Shown: positions 54,206 to 63,476 of the stretch, piece by piece
How the letters are laid out: each line of letters opens with the position of its first letter
Position numbering within the stretch: position 1 is the first letter of the stretch
DNA from: Planctomycetia bacterium
GTDB lineage: Bacteria > Planctomycetota > Planctomycetia > Pirellulales > PNKZ01
Direction: 5' to 3'
DNA length: 64,000 bases
Assembly (NCBI GenBank): GCA_021413845.1
Contig: JAIOPP010000026.1
Coordinates: 124,001 to 188,000 of the forward strand
Notes under the pieces: model-generated
What the model saw: the letters and a program-made list of their open reading frames with translations, nothing else
Told to the model about the DNA's origin: nothing
The model's database searches: none
Position numbers and translations under genes: made by a program

Positions 54206-57200
54206 TTACGTCCCGGCACCGGGACCGCCGCCGGCGCCACCGCTCGTGCCGCTGGAACCGCTGGTGTAGCTGAACGTGTTGACGATCGGGATCGTCGAAA
54301 AGACCGGCTGAGCCGTCACGCGGACATAGCGGCGATCATGCGACACGACCGAGATCGCGGACATATTCGTACCAGTCGGCAACGTGATGATCACCGGTTG
54401 ATAACCGACGGCACCACGCAGAAACAAGCCGGGGTTCAAGCGGGGATTGAACGCCCCGCCCCGCACCGAAGGATCGGAGGCGGCACCGATTTGCTGAGCG
54501 AGAATCTGATTGCCGAGCGCCATTTGGCCTTGAACGGCATTCGCGACTTGGACGTCTTGCAGCGATTCGGTTCGCCGAGCGTTTTGCAGGTCGAACGACA
54601 TGACCGCTTTATCGCCGTCGAGGGCGATCTGCTTACGCAGTTTGCGTTGGTTCGGAGCGCCGAGATGGGCCGTGATGTCGACGGTAAGCGTGTCGGCCGT
54701 GACCTTGCCCCAGACCCGTTTGGCGAGCATCCGGTAGTCGCCGTTGAAGCCTTGCGGGCAGATGTAGGTTTCGGTGTGAAGGTTGGTCGTTTTGTCGTAC
54801 GTGTCGCCGACCAGAACGCCGCCGCCGGTCGAGCGAGGATTGCGGAACGAGCACATCGTGCCGGTCGGTTCCTCGACCAAGAGATCGACGTCGGCATCAC
54901 CCGACCAAGAGACCGTGATAACGCAATCGCGAACAAGGGCCTTCTTCAACGCCGTTTGAAACTTCTCGGCTTCATCAAGCTTCTTGTCGGCCTTAAGGCG
55001 TTCGTAAAGAGCTTGCGCGGTACGGAGAGCTTCGTCGTAGATGTCGCGTTGATCGGCGGCCCAGACTTGGCCCACGATCCCGAGCGACGACCACTTCAAG
55101 CCTTCGACGTCGTCGAGGTGTTGCGCGATCTTCATGCCGAAATAGTAGGGTTCGGGTCGGGTCGGCTGCATCTTCGAGACTTGGTGGTAAAGCTGCATCG
55201 CACGACGTTGCAAAGCGCCGGCGCCGAAGTTCGACTTCACCATATATTCGGCGACCTTGAGTAGGTCTTCCGGGCGATTGCTGAAATCGACGGCCGACAT
55301 CAACGCCCGTTCGATCTCCGATACCCGCGCACCTTGCGATTCCATCGACAGGCCGAGCGCTTCGTACATCCAAGGCTGAGCCTGATGGTGCCGCAAAGCA
55401 GCCATGATGACTGCCGAAACATGGTCGGGCTTTTGTGCTTTGAAGAGGGTACGAACCGTAGCTCGAATCACCGCGGGGGATTCTTCATGGGCTGCGAAAT
55501 AAGCATCCCAGGCTTGGTTGATATCGGCACCGGCTTCAAGTGTGAGCTGAATCGGCTTGGCTTCTTGTTCCGGTGCGATGTCTTTCTTAACGGCTGCGGG
55601 TTGTTGGGGTGCGACTGCGGCCGGTTGTGCCGCGGCAGCCGCCGGTTGCGCGTCTTTAGCGGAGAGGCGAAGATCGTCTTCGATGGCAAAACCGCCGCCC
55701 ATACCACCGCCACCGCCACCCATGCCGAGCCCACCACCGGCTCCACCCCCAAGACCGCCGCCGAGACCGGTCATACCACCTTGCGGGATCGGAATGACGA
55801 GATCGGCAACGGGATAAACGCGCGTCGGTGTCTTGGTTTCGGCAGCCGTTTTGGTCGTGATCATCAACACTTCGTTTTCGATGACGTAGGTCAGCCCTTG
55901 TTCTTCGAGAATCAAACGCAACGCCGACTTGAGCGTCAGGTCTTTCAACGTCTTGTTGATGATCGTTTCCGTTCCCTTACCGTCGGCCGTGAGGGCCGTT
56001 ACGTCGAGTTCGATGTTGATCTTATGGCGCAGCTCGATATCGTTCACGACGTCGCCGAGTTGGGTATCGAGATACTGAACCTCGGTTCGCTTATCGAGTT
56101 CGTCAAGAATTCTCGTTTCCGCTTCGTTCGACTGAGCCAAGCTGACGCGATCGAATTTGGCGCGCTTGTCCGTCAGCAATTCCCAGGTCTCTTTCGGCGG
56201 ATAAAGAATCGATTGTTCATCGCCGAAGGGGGCCTGAGCCCGATCGATTTGCAACAAAGCTCCGACCAGCCCTTCCCACTTTCGATAGCGGGCGGCATTC
56301 GACTGAGCGACGTAGTCGATTTGCTGAGAATAAGTGATCCCGCTCAAGACGGCCGGCGCGTTCGGCGTCGACTCGCGAGCGAGCACGGCGACATTGTACG
56401 CATCGCGATAACGACGCTCATCCATCAGGTTCTCGAAGCGAGCCATCAATTGCTCGGTCTTCTGTTGACCGACCATCAGGTCGCGATAGAGGCGATCTTG
56501 TTCTTGTTGCTTGGCGATGACCGCTTCGCGATCGATGCGGCGTTCTTCTTCGACCTTCGCTTGGCGATCGGCCGTGCGGAGGCCGGTTTCGATTTGCTCG
56601 AGCAATTGCGTCTTGATCGCGCCGTCGAGTTCCGGAACTCCTTGTACCCGATCGCGAAGCGACTTGAGCGTTGCGCGGGCGGCGTCCGGGTCGCGACCCA
56701 TGACGCTGCGTGCTTGGTTCAAGCCGTTTTGCACTTCCGTCGTGACGATTTGTTGCACGACCCGCGCCTGACGACCGGCCTCGGCGATGAGGCTTCCTTC
56801 GGCGGGCTCGCCCGGGGCCGCAGCGGGCGCGCCAGCGGCGGGAGCGAGGGGAGCCGGAGCGGCTCCTGGAACCGCTTCCCCGGCCGGAGCGCCGACGGCT
56901 TCTCCAGCAGGCGGTTGGAATTTGATCATTTTCAAGTCGTGCGTGCCGCCGGCTTTCCCTTCCTTGCGAGCGGTGAGAACCGCAAAGCGAACCGCTTTGG
57001 CTTCACCGCTGTTGGGGTCGAGCCGTAAGGCTTCGTCGACTAATTTCTCGGCTTGGTCATAGCTGCCCACCGCCACGGCTTGCTTGCCGAGTTGCAAGAG
57101 GGAGTAAGCCTCGACGTTCACCAGCCGGCGCAATTCAACGAGACCGGCCGAGCCCACGGTCGGCAGCGTGATCCCGCCGTCTTTGCGAACCGTGTCGATC

Positions 57201-58195
57201 AGCTTCGGGAGGTAGGAGTGGTCGTCGGCAGCCGCAACCGCCAGGACATTCCAAACCAATTCGATCGGCTTGCCTTGCAGAGTTGCATCGACGCGCACGG
57301 CGACTTCGCCGGCCGGCTTGCCGACGCCGACCAATACGGTATCGCGGTCGAAGCGTAACGGCGGGAACTTCTTAGGATAAACCTCGGTGATGGAAGCGGG
57401 CAAAGTGGCTTTCGACGGCCAAACCACGAACCCGGCAACACACTCCGACATCAACGCACCGGCTTGTTTGCCGTTGATGTTCTCATTGTCGACGAGCATC
57501 ATGCCGCCGGTGTGATTTGCCAAGACACCGAGAAGCTGAGCATCGCAACGAGGGCCGACGGCGAAGCTGTGGACGGAGATGTGGCCCGAGCAAAGCGTAT
57601 CGACATACTGCTGCATCTCGCCGCTTTGGATCAGATTGCCGACGCTCATGCCGTCGCCGATGTAGAAGGCCGAGCGAGCACGATCCGAGGTTTCGCCGAG
57701 ATCGGTGAAAGCGGCGGCCGTGACCGCGAGGGTCTTGCCCATGTCGGTCGTACCGAGCGGGGTGCGGCTTCGCAGCTCCGCGAGTGCGGCTTGCATTTCC
57801 GGACCATTCGGAGCGACGAACGATTTCGTAAGCGGCACGGCGTCGATATCGACAGCCATCAGGCTGACCCGATCCGCGGGGTCGAGCGAGGCGAGGAAAA
57901 AGTCGAGGGCCAACAGTCCCTTGTCGCGGAAGTCGTTGACTTGACTGGCCGAGGTGTCGAACAGCACCACGATATCGTGGGGGACGGTGGCGCTCGGGCG
58001 GAAGGAGGCGGCCGGCGAGACGCTCATCGCCACGAAGCCTTGACCATCCGGCTTGGTGAACGTCTCCATGCGGGCCGGAGCGGCGTTCGCCTGCACGAGA
58101 GCAAGGTCGGCGGCGTGCGCGGTCGACGCCAAAATCGCGCCGAATCCAACGCTCAACAGCTTGACGCGCAATTGCTTGAACAGTGGGCAAATCGA
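54206..58195 (-). CDS. Large secreted protein: vWA domain, STN-like domain and C-terminal beta domain
   Basis: 1329 residues from the ATG at 58195. Signal peptide 1-29 (VGFGAILASTAHA). A vWA domain (about 75-260) has the MIDAS start DIVVLFDTSAS. A tetratricopeptide-like helix pair (SYDQAEKLVDEALRLDPNSGEA) and a long coiled coil (about 470-640) follow. A secretin/TonB short N-terminal (STN-like) domain covers about 700-775 (VQYLDTQLGDVVNDIELRHKINIEL...TLKSALRLILEEQGLTYVIENEVLMI). A Gly/Met-rich stretch (about 800-835) and a DUF2135-like strand (ITVSWSGDADVDLLVEEPTGTMCSF) lead to a glycine-rich end. Probably a cell-envelope assembly protein. Confidence 0.85.
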   Translation of the reverse strand, partial: SICPLFKQLRVKLLSVGFGAILASTAHAADLALVQANAAPARMETFTKPDGQGFVAMSVSPAASFRPSATVPHDIVVLFDTSASQVNDFRDKGLLALDFFLASLDPADRVSLMAVDIDAVPLTKSFVAPNGPEMQAALAELRSRTPLGTTDMGKTLAVTAAAFTDLGETSDRARSAFYIGDGMSVGNLIQSGEMQQYVDTLCSGHISVHSFAVGPRCDAQLLGVLANHTGGMMLVDNENINGKQAGALMSECVAGFVVWPSKATLPASITEVYPKKFPPLRFDRDTVLVGVGKPAGEVAVRVDATLQGKPIELVWNVLAVAAADDHSYLPKLIDTVRKDGGITLPTVGSAGLVELRRLVNVEAYSLLQLGKQAVAVGSYDQAEKLVDEALRLDPNSGEAKAVRFAVLTARKEGKAGGTHDLKMIKFQPPAGEAVGAPAGEAVPGAAPAPLAPAAGAPAAAPGEPAEGSLIAEAGRQARVVQQIVTTEVQNGLNQARSVMGRDPDAARATLKSLRDRVQGVPELDGAIKTQLLEQIETGLRTADRQAKVEEERRIDREAVIAKQQEQDRLYRDLMVGQQKTEQLMARFENLMDERRYRDAYNVAVLARESTPNAPAVLSGITYSQQIDYVAQSNAARYRKWEGLVGALLQIDRAQAPFGDEQSILYPPKETWELLTDKRAKFDRVSLAQSNEAETRILDELDKRTEVQYLDTQLGDVVNDIELRHKINIELDVTALTADGKGTETIINKTLKDLTLKSALRLILEEQGLTYVIENEVLMITTKTAAETKTPTRVYPVADLVIPIPQGGMTGLGGGLGGGAGGGLGMGGGGGGMGGGFAIEDDLRLSAKDAQPAAAAAQPAAVAPQQPAAVKKDIAPEQEAKPIQLTLEAGADINQAWDAYFAAHEESPAVIRATVRTLFKAQKPDHVSAVIMAALRHHQAQPWMYEALGLSMESQGARVSEIERALMSAVDFSNRPEDLLKVAEYMVKSNFGAGALQRRAMQLYHQVSKMQPTRPEPYYFGMKIAQHLDDVEGLKWSSLGIVGQVWAADQRDIYDEALRTAQALYERLKADKKLDEAEKFQTALKKALVRDCVITVSWSGDADVDLLVEEPTGTMCSFRNPRSTGGGVLVGDTYDKTTNLHTETYICPQGFNGDYRMLAKRVWGKVTADTLTVDITAHLGAPNQRKLRKQIALDGDKAVMSFDLQNARRTESLQDVQVANAVQGQMALGNQILAQQIGAASDPSVRGGAFNPRLNPGLFLRGAVGYQPVIITLPTGTNMSAISVVSHDRRYVRVTAQPVFSTIPIVNTFSYTSGSSGTSGGAGGGPGAGT

Positions 58196-58228
58196 CATAA
58201 CACAAGACTCCCGGCCAGTTGGATCCAA

Positions 58229-58678
58229 TAAGGAAAGCGAATCCAGATGAATTCAGCGCTAAAAATTCCGACTCGAACGCGAAACCGACGTTTTGAAACC
58301 TACCACCGGGACTTTACCGCAGAAACAGCATTCTTGCGCCCGCAGTAGCCGGAAAACTTGGTCAGCAAGGTCTTCTCGTATAAAAAAGACGATCTGGTGT
58401 AGTTTACGCAGCTTATCAGGGCCGTGCCAACGAAATTCATTGTTTTCCGATGGTTAGTCCCGACGTTATCCGGAGTTAGGTCTCTACAGACGGATGGGCA
58501 CGGAACCGGCAAACCGAAACAGGAAGACCTACAACGGATCTATCGGTTGTGAGGTGGTTCGGTCTCTGGGATTGAAGAGGGCAAAACGAAAAAGAGGAGA
58601 GGACGGGCCGACTCCCGTCCTCTCCCCTGAATCGAGCTGTCGTTACGATGCCGGCAGGATCTGCGTTCGGCCGGCCGC
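58229..58678. other. 450-base intergenic region between two secreted-protein genes
   Basis: Holds the promoter and leader of the minus-strand vWA gene (right of 58195) and the terminator of the upstream minus-strand gene (58590-58624). No frame in it has a ribosome site or recognisable product. Confidence 0.5.
58590..58624 (-). terminator. Rho-independent terminator after the basic secreted-protein gene
   Basis: On the minus strand GAGAGGACGGG / CCCGTCCTCTC (11 bp, 6-base loop) is followed by CTCTTTTTCGTTTTG. Ends the transcript of the gene at 58679-59758. Confidence 0.8.
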
Positions 58679-59758
58679 CTACTTCTTCACGGCCGACCGT
58701 TCGCCGTTCTTCAGCTGAGCACTCTTGATGGCCGGTGCATTGCCGTCGGCATGATGGAATGGGACCCATTTCGGAAGATAAATCGTGCGGTATTGGGCAA
58801 TTAGGCGGTTCAATTGTCGGCCGAGTTCGGCGACGTCGCTACTGGTCCGGATGACCGCCGGGTGCAAAGTCCCGAGATTTTTCGTCGTCGACTGCAATGT
58901 CGTGTTACGAGCAACCAGCTTCGTCGTGCTGACGAATTTCGGCAAGATCCCGGCACCGTTCTCGGTGATGTAAGGCGAAGGGGTCCAGCTACTTCCGGCG
59001 ACGGAGATCAAGTTCAGCGAGCCGTAAGCCATCTGGAGCTTGCCACCGCTGAGCGTGATCTTGTTGTTCGTCGTAGCCATAGGAGCCGTGGCCGCAGCAA
59101 GCTTCTCGATCGGCAGGACGATGATCGAGCCGGTCGTGGTGGCGACAGCCCGGTTGGAAAGGTGCAGGTCGGCGAGCGAAATCTTGTTCGACGGCAACAC
59201 CGATCCCAATGTCGATTTAGGAGCGTAAGTCGTTTTGACCAAGGATGTTACCCGAGGCTGAACGGGGGCGGCCTTAAGGGCGATCGCCGGCAGCGTGAAT
59301 TGCTTCTTCAGGTTTTCGACGTTCACGGCGGCGGCTTGAGCGAGCGAAGCGGTTGCAGTCTTCGTCGGTTGTTTTGCTGCGGCCGTGATCGTGGCTGGTT
59401 TTTCGATCTTCACTTGGGCCGCTGGTTTGGTGACCGGCTTCGCCACGACGGCCTGCGGCTGCTCGATCGTGATGATGATCGCGGCGACCGGCTTAACCTT
59501 TTCCGGGATTCGGACGGGAAGCTTTTTCGTCGGCAGCGCGATATTGCGATGAATATCGATCGCTTTCCGACTGGTTTCGGTCAGCCATTTTTCTTGGGGC
59601 GAGCTGGCGAACGAAGCGGGCTTCACCCCGGAGCGTTCCGCAAATCGATGTGCCGATTTGCTCGGACCGGCCGGTCGATCGCTCGCCACACCGGCGGCGA
59701 CCATCGAAGAAGCTAATGTGCAGAGCAACGCAAATAGGGCTACAGGCGCGCGATTCAT
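58679..59758 (-). CDS. Hypothetical secreted protein, Lys/Pro/Ala/Thr-rich
   Basis: 359 residues with GGAG 8 bases before the ATG. Signal peptide 1-25 (VALFALLCTLASSMVAAGVA). Residues about 80-150 are Lys/Pro/Ala/Thr-rich and probably disordered (VVAKPVTKPAAQVKIEKPATITAAAKQPTK), giving a strongly basic protein. The second half is richer in Ser/Thr/Leu with a possible coiled-coil end (VAELGRQLNRLIAQYRTIY). No family recognised. Transcribed away from the HtrA gene. Confidence 0.7.
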   Translation of the reverse strand: MNRAPVALFALLCTLASSMVAAGVASDRPAGPSKSAHRFAERSGVKPASFASSPQEKWLTETSRKAIDIHRNIALPTKKLPVRIPEKVKPVAAIIITIEQPQAVVAKPVTKPAAQVKIEKPATITAAAKQPTKTATASLAQAAAVNVENLKKQFTLPAIALKAAPVQPRVTSLVKTTYAPKSTLGSVLPSNKISLADLHLSNRAVATTTGSIIVLPIEKLAAATAPMATTNNKITLSGGKLQMAYGSLNLISVAGSSWTPSPYITENGAGILPKFVSTTKLVARNTTLQSTTKNLGTLHPAVIRTSSDVAELGRQLNRLIAQYRTIYLPKWVPFHHADGNAPAIKSAQLKNGERSAVKK

Positions 59759-60070
59759 CCCGCCGTCTCCTTAAGGGCAAAAATCCTCCGTGCATCTCGC
59801 ACGACTGCCCTCCTAGATAGCGAATTCGCTAAGGCAGCTAGCAAGAGTATCGGAAGCAATCAACTTCCTCTGTTAGGCAAACCGTGAAGGTCGCGTTGTG
59901 CGTTTTGAATGCGTTGATCGGGTGGTTTACGTTGCTCTGAAGGCGCCGCAAGAAGGCTGGGAGCGTGGAAAATAGCGCGTCACCGTCACTGTCGGAAGTC
60001 GTGGCACCGACGACATCCCGAAGTGTTCCGCTTAGCCAACTGCAGGGTTCTTATTCGAGGTGTGCAGGAT
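59759..60070. other. 312-base divergent promoter region
   Basis: Between a minus-strand secreted protein and plus-strand HtrA. It holds a 14-base perfect palindrome TAGCGAATTCGCTA at 59818-59831, a candidate operator shared by both genes. Confidence 0.45.
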
Positions 60071-61333
60071 ATGAAATCAGTCGTACTTGGTTCGATGTTG
60101 GCCGGGGCTTTAGGTGCTGCGCTCGTACTCGTGTTGCACGATGGCGAGCAGTTGCCGCGCGCGGGAGCGCAGGATCTTTTTCTTCCGCCCGCCACGTCGG
60201 CCCCACCGCCGGTTCGCACCTTGCCGCAGGTTCCCAAGGTCGTGGCTCTGCCGCTCCCCTCTGCCGAACTCCCGAGGATCGAACCTTTAACCGGGCCGGC
60301 CGACGAATCGGCTGCCGGCCCGCAACTTCCCGGAGCGGCGAATGAATCGGAATTTACGCTCGAAGAGCAAGTGAATATCGCGGTCTACGAGAACTGCAAT
60401 CGAAGCGTCGTGAACATTAACACGAAAGTCGTCACGGAAACCTTGTTCTTCGACATTCCTTCCGAAGGTGCCGGTTCCGGTTCCGTGCTCGATCGCAACG
60501 GCCACATTCTCACGAATTTCCACGTGGTCGATGAAGCCCAATCGATTCAAGTGACGCTCTTCGATGGAAGCACCTACTCCGCGTCGCTCGTCGGCAAAGA
60601 TCCGACGAATGATGTCGCCGTGCTGCGGATCGATGCTCCGCCCGAATCGCTCTTCCCGGTCACGATCGGCGAATCGACCCGACTAAAGGTCGGGCAGTCG
60701 GTTTACGCGATCGGCAACCCATTCGGCCTCGAACGGACCCTCACGACGGGGATCATCTCAAGCCTCAATCGTTCGCTGCCGGGCCGGAGCGGGCGCACCA
60801 TGAAGTCGATCATCCAGATCGACGCCGCGATCAATCCCGGTAACTCCGGTGGGCCGCTGTTGGATAGCCGTGGCCGGTTGATCGGCATGAATACGGCGAT
60901 CGCCAGCCGAACCGGTCAAAACACGGGCGTCGGCTTTGCCATCGCTTCGAACACGATTGCCCGCGTTGTGCCGATGTTGATCGAAAAGGGGCAAGTCGTC
61001 CGGCCGGAAGTGGGAATCACGAAGGTGTTCCAAACCGATGGGGGCTTGCGCGTGGCTGGTTTGATGAGAGACGGCCCCGCCGAACAAGCGGGCCTCCGTG
61101 GTCCGCAAATCATCCGACAAAAGAAGCGACAAGGGCCGTTCATGGTCGAGGCGCAGAAGCTTGATCTCGCCTCGGCAGACCTGATTACGGGCGTCAACGG
61201 ACAGCCTATCAAGACCGGCGACGATTTCTTGTCGCTCGTCGAAGCGCACCCGCCCGGCACGACCATTATCTTAAACGTCGTGCGGGATGACCAGTCGATC
61301 GAGGTTCCGGTGCGGCTAGGTTTTAGTCGTTGA
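60071..61333 (+). CDS. DegP/HtrA-type serine protease (S1C) with PDZ domain
   Basis: 420 residues from the ATG at 60071. An N-terminal membrane-anchor/signal segment (5-25) is followed by a proline-rich linker. Trypsin-like domain with the triad H151 (NFHVVDE), D181 (DPTNDVAVL) and S259 (GNSGGPLLD). One C-terminal PDZ domain (about 325-415, DLASADLITGVNGQPIKTGDDFLSLVEAHPPGTTIILNVVRD). It degrades misfolded envelope proteins. Its end overlaps the converging nitroreductase gene by 18 bases. Confidence 0.95.
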   Translation: MKSVVLGSMLAGALGAALVLVLHDGEQLPRAGAQDLFLPPATSAPPPVRTLPQVPKVVALPLPSAELPRIEPLTGPADESAAGPQLPGAANESEFTLEEQVNIAVYENCNRSVVNINTKVVTETLFFDIPSEGAGSGSVLDRNGHILTNFHVVDEAQSIQVTLFDGSTYSASLVGKDPTNDVAVLRIDAPPESLFPVTIGESTRLKVGQSVYAIGNPFGLERTLTTGIISSLNRSLPGRSGRTMKSIIQIDAAINPGNSGGPLLDSRGRLIGMNTAIASRTGQNTGVGFAIASNTIARVVPMLIEKGQVVRPEVGITKVFQTDGGLRVAGLMRDGPAEQAGLRGPQIIRQKKRQGPFMVEAQKLDLASADLITGVNGQPIKTGDDFLSLVEAHPPGTTIILNVVRDDQSIEVPVRLGFSR

Positions 61334-61942
61334 CGTATCGGGAAACCGATCCGTCAGCACGACCTCCTCGTAAGCGAGTTGGCCGCCGCGCACTTGCGGC
61401 TCCTTCAACTTCTTGCCGATGACCAACAGCATGCCGATCACATGGTCGGCCGGCAAGTTGATGATCTTCGCGACGGCGTCGGGATCGAAGCCGACGAGCG
61501 CACCGCTATCGTAGCCGAGCGCTTTGGCCGCGAGCATCAGCGTTTGGGAAGCGATGCCGATCGAGCGCATCGCTTCGTCGCGCTGAAGTTGTTCTTTGCC
61601 TTGGTAGCACTGGCGAATCATCGGCACCAAGTAACCGCGGGCCTTTTCATGCGCGTTGCACCAATAGCGCTCCGGCTCTTTGTCCCAAGCGTTGAGATCT
61701 GCGCACAGCGCGATCGTGAGCTGTGCTTCTTCGATTTGAGCTTGATTCCAAGCCGCGGCCCGCACCTGCTTTTTTAGGGCGGGATCGCGCACGATGACGA
61801 ATCGCCAATTCTGAATGTTGAACGAAGTCGGCGAGAGGAGAGCCAGTTCCATGAGTCGGCGTTCGTCTTCCGCCGGCATCTGAAAACTAGGGTCGAAGTG
61901 TTTAATGCTCCGTCGCTGTTCGATCGCAGAGAAAATATGCAT
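61316..61942 (-). CDS. Nitroreductase-family flavoprotein
   Basis: 208 residues. The FMN-binding pattern of the family is present: EQRRSIKHFDPSF at the N-terminus, LALLSPTSFNIQNWRFVIVRD, and AAKALGYDSGALVGFDPDAVAKIINLPADHVIGMLLVIGK. It reduces nitroaromatics or quinones with NAD(P)H; the physiological substrate is unknown. Confidence 0.92.
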   Translation of the reverse strand: MHIFSAIEQRRSIKHFDPSFQMPAEDERRLMELALLSPTSFNIQNWRFVIVRDPALKKQVRAAAWNQAQIEEAQLTIALCADLNAWDKEPERYWCNAHEKARGYLVPMIRQCYQGKEQLQRDEAMRSIGIASQTLMLAAKALGYDSGALVGFDPDAVAKIINLPADHVIGMLLVIGKKLKEPQVRGGQLAYEEVVLTDRFPDTSTTKT

Positions 61943-62031
61943 CCGTTCATCCGTTCCGAAAAGATCTTGTCGTCAGTCGCCTATCAATCAGCCGACGGTT
62001 GGAAGCCGAGCCGAGGTTTGTATGGTTCTTG

Positions 62032-62517
62032 CTACGAGTTCTGCAAATGCGATTCGACCATCCAGAGCCACTTGTCGATGCCGCGCGAGACGCCGGTGAA
62101 GAGATCGGCCGTATCGGCATCGTTGAAGCCGGCGGAGTCGTCGATGGCCTGGCGAGCCAACTTCCCGAACACGCTGAGAGCCGTCGAGAGCGCCGCGACG
62201 TGGTCTTTGCCGCAAGTAATGTCGAGCGGATACTCAGGGAGCTTCGAGCTACCGGCCGCGACGCGCACCGTGCCCAACACCCGACCGCCGAGTTGTGCGG
62301 CTCGTTCCGCGATGTCGTCGACATACGTCCCGACATCTTCGTGAATGTCGTCGAAGAGTTCGTGGAGCGCGATGAAGTTCGGTCCCTTCACGTTCCAATG
62401 CGCTTGCTTGGTTTGCGACTCTAAATCGAGCGCGTCGGCCAGTCGACTATTCAATAGCGCGACGGCCTTGGTGCGAATATCTTCGGGAAGGTCGTTCTTC
62501 GTGGGATGAAGCGGCAT
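62032..62517 (-). CDS. Dps-family ferritin-like DNA protection protein
   Basis: 161 residues. Four-helix bundle with the Dps ferroxidase ligands in SQTKQAHWNVKGPNFIALHELFDDIHEDVGTYVDDIAERAAQLGG (H, D, E and D at the dimer interface). It stores iron and protects DNA from oxidative damage. A GAGG ribosome site precedes the ATG. It lies next to the nitroreductase, forming a small stress-related group. Confidence 0.93.
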   Translation of the reverse strand: MPLHPTKNDLPEDIRTKAVALLNSRLADALDLESQTKQAHWNVKGPNFIALHELFDDIHEDVGTYVDDIAERAAQLGGRVLGTVRVAAGSSKLPEYPLDITCGKDHVAALSTALSVFGKLARQAIDDSAGFNDADTADLFTGVSRGIDKWLWMVESHLQNS

Positions 62518-62661
62518 GTTCGTGGATCCTCAAGTTGAATTCGACGGAGAGACTGACCCGGCGGTCGAGCTACGGCGCGCGGCGTATGAGCAACCTCGTG
62601 AAAGCCGGTTCGATCGCGCCCCTTATTCTAGCGGCGCACGGCCGAGCGAATAGTACGCACG

Positions 62662-62688
62662 GCCCATGCGCACTATCAGCGCATGGGC
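62662..62688. terminator. Hairpin downstream of the BI-1 gene
   Basis: Ten-base perfect stem GCCCATGCGC / GCGCATGGGC with a 7-base loop, 48 bases after the stop of the minus-strand BI-1 gene. There is no clear T run, so it may be a weak terminator or mRNA end stabiliser. Confidence 0.45.
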
Positions 62689-62735
62689 CGCTTCACGAGC
62701 TTAAGGATGTTTCAGGCGGGCTATGATTTGCCGTT

Positions 62736-63476
62736 TTAATCGCGCCGGCTGTTTAGCTTGACGAGCAAACGAAGGAACTCGATGTACAGCCACACGAGCG
62801 TGACCATCAGGCCGAATGCACCATACCATTCCATGAACTTCGGTGCGCCGCGGGCGACGCCGGTTTCGATGAAGTCGAAATCGAGCACGAGGTTCATCGC
62901 GGCGACGACGACGATGAACACGGAGATGCCGATGCCGACGAGGCCCGACGAGTGCAGGTAAGGAATCTGAATGCCGAACATGCCGAGGGCGAATGAGGCG
63001 AGGTATACGAGCGCGATGCCGCCGGTAGCCGCTGCGACGCCGAGCTTGAAGTTCTCGGTCGCGCGAATCAGACGCGTGGTGTAGGCCAAGAGCAGGGCGC
63101 CGAGGGTTCCGAAAGTCAGCAGCGAGGCTTGCAGAACGATGCCGTTATACATGTGCTCGTAAGTCGCCGAGATCGCTCCGAGAAAGAGCCCTTCGCAGGC
63201 GGCATAAATCGGAGCCGACCACGGCGCGGTGTGCGGCTTGAAGATTGCGATCAACGACGCGATGAGCCCTCCGATCGCGCCGCCGATCAGTAGCAGGCTC
63301 GCAGTATTGCTCCCCTGGACCGTTTCGTTCCAGGAATAAGCACCCGTGGCAACCGCGATTGCGAGCAGCGCGGCAGTCTTGCCGACGGTTCCTTCGAGGG
63401 TCATCGTCGTCGGAGAATCGATCGAGAAGTCGCGAGCGAAAACTTGGTTGTTGAGCGCCGGATTCGAAGTTCGCAT
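62736..63476 (-). CDS. Bax inhibitor-1/YccA-family membrane protein
   Basis: 246 residues with seven predicted membrane helices. The family features are the LLIGGAIGGLIASLIAIFKP helix pair, AAWSAPIYAACEGLFLGAIS-like block (TAPWSAPIYAACEGLFLGAISATYEH), and the acidic DFDFIETGVARGAPKFMEWYGAFGLMVTLVWLYIEFLRLL near the C-terminus. Members form pH-sensitive calcium leak channels in other bacteria and interact with FtsH; the role here is not shown. Confidence 0.93.
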   Translation of the reverse strand: MRTSNPALNNQVFARDFSIDSPTTMTLEGTVGKTAALLAIAVATGAYSWNETVQGSNTASLLLIGGAIGGLIASLIAIFKPHTAPWSAPIYAACEGLFLGAISATYEHMYNGIVLQASLLTFGTLGALLLAYTTRLIRATENFKLGVAAATGGIALVYLASFALGMFGIQIPYLHSSGLVGIGISVFIVVVAAMNLVLDFDFIETGVARGAPKFMEWYGAFGLMVTLVWLYIEFLRLLVKLNSRRD

